The notes under the pieces are model-generated. The model did no database searches. It saw only the letters and a program-made list of their open reading frames with translations, and was not told the origin of the DNA. Positions 6,250 to 11,228 of a stretch of DNA of 11,228 nt are shown here, in pieces (position 1 is the first letter of the stretch; each line of letters begins with the position of its first letter). Origin of the DNA: Pseudolabrys sp. (GTDB lineage: Bacteria > Pseudomonadota > Alphaproteobacteria > Rhizobiales > Xanthobacteraceae); contig JAQSCR010000486.1 of assembly GCA_029945495.1 (NCBI GenBank), forward strand, positions 1-11,228. Reading direction: 5' to 3'. Made by a program: the position numbers and the translations under genes.

Positions 6250-6606
6250 ATGAGCACCTTGCAAAACTCGGCCGGCTTCGGCCAGACGGACATCCCTAAC
6301 GGATCCGGCGCCGCCGCTATCTTGGCAGCGGGCATTGGCTCCGCCGCTCTCGGCGTCCTCGCGTTTGCCGGTGACGCATCTGCCGCGCTCGGCAATCTGC
6401 TGAATTTCTACAATCCGACCGGCACGCTTTCCGGCGTGACGACACTGGCGATCATCGTCTGGCTGGTGGCGTGGTTCGCACTCGCCAAGCGTTGGCAGAC
6501 CAGGAACGTCGACATTGGAAAGGTCAATATCCTCGCCTTTGCTCTGCTTGGCGTTGGATTTCTGCTGACCTTTCCGCCCTTCATCGATCTCCTGCAAGGC
6601 AAGTGA
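6250..6606 (+). CDS. Three-helix membrane protein, partner of the upstream protein (118 aa)
   Basis: The ATG at 6250 begins one base after the stop of the 188-aa protein, with a ribosome site (AGGGGGAG, 6238-6245) inside that gene, so the two are translationally coupled. Predicted helices: about 20-42, 61-80 and 90-109. Motifs that look conserved are FYNPTG (53-58) before helix 2, VWLVAWFALAKRW (70-82) and the closing LLTFPPFIDLLQGK. There are no histidines or cysteines, so if the pair binds a cofactor the 188-aa partner must supply the ligands. It is probably an inner-membrane subunit of a small two-component complex; the reaction is unknown. A hairpin 40 bp downstream may end the transcript. 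Confidence 0.88.
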   Translation: MSTLQNSAGFGQTDIPNGSGAAAILAAGIGSAALGVLAFAGDASAALGNLLNFYNPTGTLSGVTTLAIIVWLVAWFALAKRWQTRNVDIGKVNILAFALLGVGFLLTFPPFIDLLQGK

Positions 6607-6645
6607 GACGTTGGTCCAGCAGTCAATCGTTTGGTCGTATGTGCA

Positions 6646-6675
6646 AGGTGGTGTCCCTTAAAGGGGACGCCACCT
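6646..6675 (+). terminator. Stem-loop after the membrane-gene pair, possible terminator
   Basis: AGGTGG-T-GTCCC (6646-6657) pairs with GGGAC-G-CCACCT (6664-6675), a 12-bp stem with one T-G wobble and a 6-base loop (TTAAAG). Four Ts follow only after five other bases, so it is weaker than a standard terminator. It could instead be a transcript-stabilising or repetitive extragenic hairpin. Confidence 0.5.
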
Positions 6676-6728
6676 GAGTGTTTTGACGCACTCTGTCGTT
6701 ATGAGAGGCCGACCTTTTGCAATCGCAA

Positions 6729-6765
6729 TAAAGCGAGTTGTCGCAATCGCGGCTCCGTCGCTTTA
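6729..6765. repeat. Inverted repeat TAAAGCGA / TCGCTTTA
   Basis: A perfect 8-bp inverted repeat (6729-6736 with 6758-6765) separated by 21 bases, lying between the hairpin at 6646-6675 and the duplicated protease end. Function unknown; it may be one end of the inserted DNA or an operator. Confidence 0.4.
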
Positions 6766-6805
6766 CGCGGGGAATCCGGAGTCGCATCGCCACAAATCCA
6801 GTGGT

Positions 6806-6904
6806 CGCACCGGCCACGCGATCGACATCGACGTGCTGCGGCGCGGACAATCGCGGACATTCACGGTTACGCCGCCGGAGCGGCCGGCGGCGAAGGCTAC
6901 GTAA
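6806..6904 (+). pseudogene. Detached 3' end of a second HtrA-like protease gene copy
   Basis: This 99-bp piece encodes a copy of the last 32 protease residues plus stop (RTGHAIDIDVLRRGQSRTFT and onward), with 25 of 32 residues identical to the intact gene and no gaps. Of the codons that differ, three are silent and seven change the residue, including Leu-to-Ser and Leu-to-Pro in the last PDZ strand region; this is unlike a region under strong selection. No protease sequence lies to its left: homology stops at 6806 and the frame runs back into unrelated DNA with no ribosome site. It is a non-coding remnant, ending 10 bp before the convergent PsiF-like gene's stop. Confidence 0.8.
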
Positions 6905-6914
6905 CGACTGCGGC

Positions 6915-7175
6915 TTATTGCGGTTTTTCTGCCGGCTCGGCAGCGGGCGCGGCGGCGGCCGGTTTTTTCTTCAGTGCTTCCTTGCGCGCGGCCGGCTCAT
7001 AATTGGCGTTGGCCATGCACTTCTTGACGAAGGCGTCGCGCTTGGCGCCCGTGAGATTGTCGTGTTCGGCGCCGAATTTGCAGGTTTCCATCTTCTGCTC
7101 TTTGGTCGCGGCGGCGGCAGGCTGCGCCAACAGCAACAACGGCAGCAGAGAAGCAAGTGCAAGTGTCGCTCGCAT
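6915..7175 (-). CDS. PsiF-like periplasmic protein with a single repeat (86 aa)
   Basis: The ATG at 7175 is chosen over an upstream in-frame start (7208) because AGGAGA (7183-7188) lies 7 bases before it. A signal peptide covers residues 1-23 (cleavage after PAAAA). The core EQKMETCKFGAEHDNLTGAK (26-45) followed by RDAFVKKCM (46-54) matches the PsiF repeat known from E. coli PsiF: Cys32, a Leu-x-Gly step, then Arg-x-x-Phe and Cys53, the two cysteines probably bonded. E. coli PsiF has two such repeats and is phosphate-starvation inducible; here there is one, followed by a Lys/Ala/Pro/Glu-rich tail. Molecular function is unknown in the family. No Pho-type box was found upstream. It is monocistronic, lying downstream of rne on the same strand but separated by a probable terminator. 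Confidence 0.8.
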   Translation of the reverse strand: MRATLALASLLPLLLLAQPAAAATKEQKMETCKFGAEHDNLTGAKRDAFVKKCMANANYEPAARKEALKKKPAAAAPAAEPAEKPQ

Positions 7176-7256
7176 CGACGTGTCTCCTGTTAGACTCTGT
7201 TGCGTCAACCTAGCACGCTTTGCCTCAGTCTTCGGCGTCCGGTTGCGGCAAAGGTT

Positions 7257-7300
7257 AAAAAGGCGAGGCGCGCGGCCGGTATGGTTGCGGGCCGCGCGTC
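7257..7300 (-). terminator. Probable rho-independent terminator of rne
   Basis: On the minus strand after the rne stop, a 9-bp GC stem (7269-7277 with 7290-7298, CGCGCGGCC) extended by a wobble and a further pair closes a 12-base loop. Five Ts on the minus strand (7257-7261) follow about five bases after the extended stem, so it is a good but not ideal terminator. It also lies just upstream of the PsiF-like gene. Confidence 0.6.
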
Positions 7301-7319
7301 AGCATTGTTATTCCGTCGC

Positions 7320-10300
7320 CTAGCTCTTGTCGCCGAGCAAACGCTTACCCCACCAGCCGCGCTTGGGCTGGGCCGGTTCGTCGGCCGCGGTCGAAACCAC
7401 CACGGGCTGCGGCAGGACCGGCGCGGGCGCCGGGCTGCTGCCGGTGGCGAGCGGTGCCGCTTCGCGGATGGTCGAGCGGCGGCGCGGGGTTTCCTGCGAC
7501 ATTGCCGGGGCTTCGGTCACGGGCCGTGCCGGTTCCGGCGCGGCGGAACGCTCTTCGGCCGGTGCGGCGTAAGCGGCTGGCGCATAGACAGGCGCGCTCA
7601 CCGGGCGGTCGTGACCATTGCCGGTATCCGGGCCCTGGTCGTTGTGCGGGGCATGACCCGGCTCGCCGCCCTCGGACGCAAAGCCGGCTTCTTGGCCTTC
7701 GTGATTGCCATTGGCGCCCGGCGCTTCGCCGTCGCGATGGCGATTGCGGCGGCCGCCGCGACGGCCGCGCCGGCGCCGGCGCCGGATGTCGCCTTCCGCG
7801 CCTTCGGCCGAACCGGGGGCGCCTTCGGCGCGCTGCGGACGCTCGCCGTCATCTTCCTCTGGCGTGCCGCCATCATGATCTTCGTGGGCGACGGCATGCT
7901 CAGCGACCGTCTCGTGTACCTGCACGACCTGTTCGCGCGGCTCACGCGGTTCGCGGCCTGAACCTTCCCGGCCCGAACCTTCGCGACCTTCGCCGCCACG
8001 GCCTTCACCGCTGCGTCCGCGGCCGCGGCCACGTCGGCGCCTGCGGCGCTGACCGTCGCCTTCGCCCGCGCTCTCGGCTTCGTCGCCGGCTTCGGTGGGT
8101 TCGATCACTTCGATCGAGGAGGGCGCCACCATCATCGCTTCGCCTTCGTCCTCGGCTTCTTCAGCCTCGGGCTCGACGTAATCGTCTTCCTCGAACACCG
8201 CGATCATGGGCGGTGCCGCTGCGGCGATCGCCTTGGCGGCCTCGGGCGTGTGCATCAGCTCGCCGCGTTCGACGATGTAGGACACCTGCGCGCTCACCGT
8301 GGTGTCGGCGGTGATCGTTATGGTGATGTGGAAGCGCTCTTCCAGCGCGCGCAGATGGGCGCGCTTGTGATTGAGCACATAGAGCGCGACTTCCGAGCGC
8401 GTGCGCACGATCAGGTTATGGGTGGCGCCCTTGTTCAGCGTGTCCTCGATGGCGCGCAGCAATTGCAGCGACACCGACGAGACCGAGCGGACATGGCCGA
8501 GGCCGCCGCAGGTCGGACACTTCTCGGTCGAGCTTTCCAGCACCGAGGTGCGGATGCGCTGGCGCGACATTTCCAACAGGCCGAAATGCGAGATGCGGCC
8601 GACCTGGATGCGGGCGCGGTCGTGCTTGAGCGCGTCTTTCATGCGCCGCTCGACCATGCGGTTGTTGCGGCCTTCGTCCATGTCGATGAAGTCGATGACG
8701 ACCAAGCCAGCAAGATCGCGCAGGCGCAGCTGGCGGGCGACTTCGTCGGCGGCTTCGCAATTGGTCTTGAGCGCGGTGTCTTCGATGTGATGTTCGCGGG
8801 TTGCCCGGCCGGAGTTGACGTCGATGGCGACCAGCGCTTCGGTCTGGTTGATGACGATGTAGCCGCCGGAGCGCAACTGCACCGTCGGCTGGAACATGGC
8901 ATCTAACTGGGTTTCGATGCCGTAGCGCGTGAACAGCGGCTGGGCGTCGTTATAGAGCTTCACGTTCTTGGCGTGGCTCGGCATCAGCATGCGCATGAAA
9001 TCGCGTGCTTCCTTGTAGCCGGCTTCGCCCGCGACGATGATTTCCTCGATGTCCTTGGAGTACAGGTCGCGGATCGAGCGCTTGACCAGCGAGCCTTCCT
9101 CGTAGACGAGCTTCGGCGCCATCGACTTGAGGGTGAGATCGCGCACCGTCTCCCAGAGGCGCAGCAGATATTCGAAGTCGCGCTTCACTTCGGTCTTGGT
9201 GCGGCTGGCGCCGGCGGTGCGTAGGATCACCCCCATGCCTTCCGGTACTTCCAGTTCCTGCGCGATTTCCTTCAGCCGCGAACGGTCTTCGCCCGAGGTG
9301 ATCTTGCGCGAAATGCCGCCGCCGCGCGCGGTGTTCGGCATCAGCACCGAATAGCGGCCGGCGAGCGACAGATAGGTAGTGAGCGCCGCGCCCTTGGAGC
9401 CGCGTTCTTCCTTGACCACCTGCACCAGCATGACCTGGCGGCGCTTGATGACCTCTTGAATCTTGTAGTTGCGGCGGAAGCGGGGAGCGCGTTCCTGTGC
9501 TTCCTCGAGCGCGTCGGCGCCGCCGACCGATTCCACGTGTTCATCTTCGTGGTGGTCGTCGTCGTGATGGTCGTCGCCGTTGCCATTGTTGTCATGCGAC
9601 GACGCGGACTGCGCGTCCGGCAGCAACATTTCATCGCCGGTCTCAGCGTGGTCCTCGCCGCCTTCCGGCTCGATGACGGCCGGCGCCTCGGCGGACGAAG
9701 TTTCGGCCTCCGGCGCTTCGGCCGGAGCGGTGACTGCATCGATGGCCGGCTCAGTGCTCGGCTCGCCGAAGATTTCCTCGGTCGTGGCGGCCGGCACGTC
9801 GGCCGGCAAGACCGCTGGAATGGCGGCGCTATCGTCAACGGCGGACCTCGTCTCGGTCGCCGCGTCATGGTCGTGGGCATCGTCCGAATAAGGCTGCGCG
9901 ATCAGTTCGGGCTGGTCGCTGGGCAAGCCGCCGAGGGCGGCTTCACCGGCTGTCAGATCGTGGGACGGCTGCTCATGCCGCGATGAGTCCGCAGCGTCGG
10001 CGGCCATCGGCTCGGAGCGGCTCGGATCACGCGGCCGGTCGGAACCGGAACGGCGATGCCGGTTGCGGCCGCCGCTGCGGCCACCGCCACTGCGGCTCGA
10101 TCGGTTGTCGGCCTCGGCATCGGCGGCGCGGGCGTCGCGCTCTTCCTGTGCGATCAGCGCCTGCCGGTCGGCGACCGGGATTTGATAGTAGTCGGGGTGG
10201 ATTTCCGAGAAGGCCAGGAAGCCGTGGCGGTTGCCGCCGTAATCGACGAAGGCCGCCTGCAGCGACGGCTCAACGCGGGTGACCTTGGCGAGGTAGATAT

Positions 10301-10421
10301 TGCCGCGAAGCTGTTTGCGGTTAGCGGACTCGAAGTCGAATTCTTCGACCCGGTTGCCGCGGAGTACCACCACCCGTGTCTCTTCCGGGTGGGTCGCGTC
10401 GATCAGCATCTTGTCGGGCAT
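7320..10421 (-). CDS. rne: Ribonuclease E (1033 aa)
   Basis: The endonuclease that starts mRNA decay and rRNA/tRNA processing and scaffolds the degradosome. Order: N-terminal part with S1 domain (about 1-90), an acidic and basic low-complexity insert (about 92-312), the rest of S1, then 5' sensor, RNase H-like and DNase I-like regions (about 313-632). The catalytic residues of E. coli (D303, N305, D346) correspond to Asp534 and Asn536 (AIDVNS) and Asp577 (IDFIDM). The Zn-link is CPTC (Cys635, Cys638), followed by the small domain to about 730. The disordered C-terminal half has Arg/Gly-rich RNA-binding blocks (791-803, 879-893) and ends in PKRGWWGKR; in Caulobacter the terminal GWW motif binds PNPase. 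ATG at 10421 fits the alphaproteobacterial N-terminus; the ribosome site (GAGA) is weak. A split S1 domain is usual in alphaproteobacteria. Autoregulation through the long leader is likely by analogy. Confidence 0.97.
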   Translation of the reverse strand: MPDKMLIDATHPEETRVVVLRGNRVEEFDFESANRKQLRGNIYLAKVTRVEPSLQAAFVDYGGNRHGFLAFSEIHPDYYQIPVADRQALIAQEERDARAADAEADNRSSRSGGGRSGGRNRHRRSGSDRPRDPSRSEPMAADAADSSRHEQPSHDLTAGEAALGGLPSDQPELIAQPYSDDAHDHDAATETRSAVDDSAAIPAVLPADVPAATTEEIFGEPSTEPAIDAVTAPAEAPEAETSSAEAPAVIEPEGGEDHAETGDEMLLPDAQSASSHDNNGNGDDHHDDDHHEDEHVESVGGADALEEAQERAPRFRRNYKIQEVIKRRQVMLVQVVKEERGSKGAALTTYLSLAGRYSVLMPNTARGGGISRKITSGEDRSRLKEIAQELEVPEGMGVILRTAGASRTKTEVKRDFEYLLRLWETVRDLTLKSMAPKLVYEEGSLVKRSIRDLYSKDIEEIIVAGEAGYKEARDFMRMLMPSHAKNVKLYNDAQPLFTRYGIETQLDAMFQPTVQLRSGGYIVINQTEALVAIDVNSGRATREHHIEDTALKTNCEAADEVARQLRLRDLAGLVVIDFIDMDEGRNNRMVERRMKDALKHDRARIQVGRISHFGLLEMSRQRIRTSVLESSTEKCPTCGGLGHVRSVSSVSLQLLRAIEDTLNKGATHNLIVRTRSEVALYVLNHKRAHLRALEERFHITITITADTTVSAQVSYIVERGELMHTPEAAKAIAAAAPPMIAVFEEDDYVEPEAEEAEDEGEAMMVAPSSIEVIEPTEAGDEAESAGEGDGQRRRRRRGRGRGRSGEGRGGEGREGSGREGSGREPREPREQVVQVHETVAEHAVAHEDHDGGTPEEDDGERPQRAEGAPGSAEGAEGDIRRRRRRGRRGGRRNRHRDGEAPGANGNHEGQEAGFASEGGEPGHAPHNDQGPDTGNGHDRPVSAPVYAPAAYAAPAEERSAAPEPARPVTEAPAMSQETPRRRSTIREAAPLATGSSPAPAPVLPQPVVVSTAADEPAQPKRGWWGKRLLGDKS

Positions 10422-10888
10422 TGGAGATTCTCACTGAGGCATACCCGCCGGCGAGCTCGCGCGTCGAAAACGGCGCAAAGCGGCGCAATGGGGAGGTAGC
10501 CATAGGGGGGTTAAGGGAAAGGGGCGCGTTTTCACGCGAATCCGGAGCCCATTCCAAGGCAGCGCGGCCCATAGCAACACGCGCAGTCACGAAAGCTTCG
10601 CGAAAGCGTGGGACCTTAAATTGCCTTTGCTGCGAACTTGGCAGCATGAATGGTGCGACCCGTAGCGCTGCGGCTGCGCCAAAAGCAGCGCCGCCGAGGT
10701 TTAGTCATCGCCAACGGTCAGAACGCGCAAGGCCAAAGAGAGTGGCCAGACGCTGATCCGGGTGTCCTTACAAGGGTTTCGGCTCGCTTCGCCGTCCGTT
10801 CGGCCCGCCTCCTCGGGGGGCCGATCCTGGACTGGCGGGCCGGGGGCCCGAACGCGGCACAACCGGAACTAAAACCGTCAGCGCTCTC

Positions 10889-10917
10889 TATGTACGGCTG
10901 GAGTCTCTCAATAGCAA
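10889..10917 (-). promoter_or_regulatory. Candidate sigma-70 promoter for rne
   Basis: On the minus strand TTGCTA (10912-10917) and TACATA (10889-10894) are separated by exactly 17 bases. Transcription would start near 10882, giving rne a leader of about 460 bases. Each hexamer deviates from consensus by two bases, so this is a best guess and not a firm call. Confidence 0.35.
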
Positions 10918-11035
10918 GCAAGGTTTGGGGCGGTGTATGGGGATGGGGTCGGGATGCCACACTGGGGGGCAGATTAGCGCGTTTCCTCAACTTCCATTAA
11001 CCGACGCACCGCCGAATAGGGTAAAAGCTCCCCCG

Positions 11036-11041
11036 AAAGGG
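11036..11041 (+). promoter_or_regulatory. Ribosome binding site deciding the amidase start
   Basis: AAAGGG lies 9 bases before the GTG at 11051 and is too far (27 bases) from the in-frame ATG at 11069, favouring the GTG start. The GTG start also supplies the basic residues (KQR) of the signal peptide. Confidence 0.55.
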
Positions 11042-11050
11042 TCGGATTCG

Positions 11051-11228
11051 GTGAAACAGCGCAATTCCATGAACATCGCGACCGCCGCGGGTCTCGCGCT
11101 GCTGGGCGTGGGCTTGGCCGCCTCTGTCGCGGCCGCCGCCGAGCGCGGCGAGGTGGCGCAAAAAGCCATGGCTCAGGCCATCGACCGGCTGCCGGCGGTG
11201 ACCGACGTGCGCATCGGCGGCTCCGAGA
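11051..11228 (+). CDS. N-acetylmuramoyl-L-alanine amidase, AMIN-domain type, 5' part only
   Basis: From the GTG at 11051 the frame is open to the window edge (59 full codons). Residues 1-30 form a signal peptide (MKQRNSMNIAT, then GLALLGVGLAASVAAAA), so the product is exported. After it comes a short linker and LPAVTDVRIGGSE, which matches the first strand of the AMIN domain that targets periplasmic cell-wall amidases to peptidoglycan at the septum. Support comes from context: in many Hyphomicrobiales the gene divergent from rne is such an amidase (splits the lactyl-amide bond between MurNAc and the stem peptide). The catalytic Zn domain lies beyond the window, so the enzyme call is by N-terminus and neighbourhood only. 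Confidence 0.65.
   Translation, partial: MKQRNSMNIATAAGLALLGVGLAASVAAAAERGEVAQKAMAQAIDRLPAVTDVRIGGSE

Larger units (their letters stand above)
5440..6805. other. Low-GC islet between the two copies of the protease 3' end
   Basis: Everything between the two repeat copies differs from its surroundings. Hand counts of single 60-base lines give about 52% GC for 5521-5580, about 50% for 6601-6660 and roughly 55-68% within the two membrane-protein genes, against about 67% in the protease gene. It contains an AT-rich near-palindrome right after the protease stop (around 5437-5456), a gene-free stretch up to 5681 with the FNR/FixK box, the two membrane genes, and a gene-free stretch (6607-6805) with two hairpins. 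No integrase, transposase, tRNA or terminal inverted repeats are visible, so this is called an islet and not a defined mobile element. The direct repeats suggest acquisition by insertion or unequal recombination. Confidence 0.5.
10422..11050. other. Gene-free divergent regulatory region between rne and the amidase gene
   Basis: I see no credible gene in these 629 bp; open frames are short, lack ribosome sites and read as Arg/Pro/Ala-rich shadow sequence. Contents: a 10-bp tandem repeat (CGGCGCAAAG, CGGCGCAATG, 10471-10490), a GCTT-loop-AAGC hairpin near 10598, a 9-bp inverted repeat CGGCCCGCC/GGCGGGCCG (10801-10809 with 10834-10842), a putative rne promoter (10889-10917) and a G-run cluster (10927-10969). 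On the minus strand about 460 bases would be rne 5' leader. Confidence 0.6.

Noticed and set aside
6683..6904. A 73-codon open frame ending in the duplicated protease tail, as a real gene
   Set aside because: Only the last 33 codons have homology; the rest is unrelated low-GC DNA without a ribosome site, so it is treated as a remnant.
7454..8314. Long plus-strand open frames opposite the 3' half of rne
   Set aside because: They mirror the low-complexity Arg/Gly/Glu coding of RNase E and give Arg/Ala/Pro-rich translations without recognisable domains.
1..11228. CRISPR arrays, tRNA or rRNA genes, insertion sequences, toxin-antitoxin pairs
   Set aside because: No spaced repeat array, no tRNA cloverleaf with CCA-adjacent stem, no rRNA signatures, no transposase or integrase reading frame was seen on either strand.

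Overview
The window looks like chromosomal DNA of a high-GC alphaproteobacterium of the order Hyphomicrobiales (Rhizobiales), probably near Bradyrhizobium, Rhodopseudomonas or Pseudolabrys. The case rests on the RNase E sequence (N-terminus MPDKMLIDATHPEET, long acidic insert splitting the S1 domain, C-terminal GWW motif), on an amidase gene divergent from it, and on promoter motifs of EcfG and FixK type. The placement is from recognition, not a database search.

Layout from left to right. Positions 1-90 (minus) hold the 5' end of a secreted protein, divergent from a small secreted Cys-containing protein (260-658, plus) that ends at a strong terminator. An apparent minus-strand operon follows: a four-helix membrane protein (834-1826) with an EcfG-type promoter, and behind it a 24-residue hydrophobic protein (735-809). 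Next on the minus strand are a soluble chemoreceptor carrying a PilZ domain and a C-terminal sensor-like region (1943-3694) and a single-pass membrane protein (3799-4257). A DegP/HtrA-like protease with one PDZ domain and no export signal runs on the plus strand (4429-5439).

The most unusual part is 5440-6904. A lower-GC segment carries two tightly coupled genes for uncharacterised multi-pass membrane proteins (5682-6248 and 6250-6606), preceded by a near-perfect FNR/FixK-type box (5613-5626). At its far end lies a second, 99-bp copy of the 3' end of the protease gene, gap-free and 86/99 identical. This resembles either an element inserted into the 3' end of the protease gene with the displaced end kept as a remnant, or the relic of a tandem protease duplication. 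No integrase or transposase is present.

The right part is conserved chromosome: a PsiF-like periplasmic protein (6915-7175, minus), RNase E (7320-10421, minus) with a possible terminator, a roughly 630-bp gene-free region that is probably a long structured rne leader plus divergent promoters, and the start of an AMIN-type N-acetylmuramoyl-L-alanine amidase (11051 to the window end, plus).

The genes do not form one pathway. Functional links that can be argued are the stress-type operon at 735-1826, the oxygen-responsive membrane pair at 5682-6606, and the amidase/rne divergent pair. Most long open frames opposite the real genes are GC-driven shadows and are not listed.
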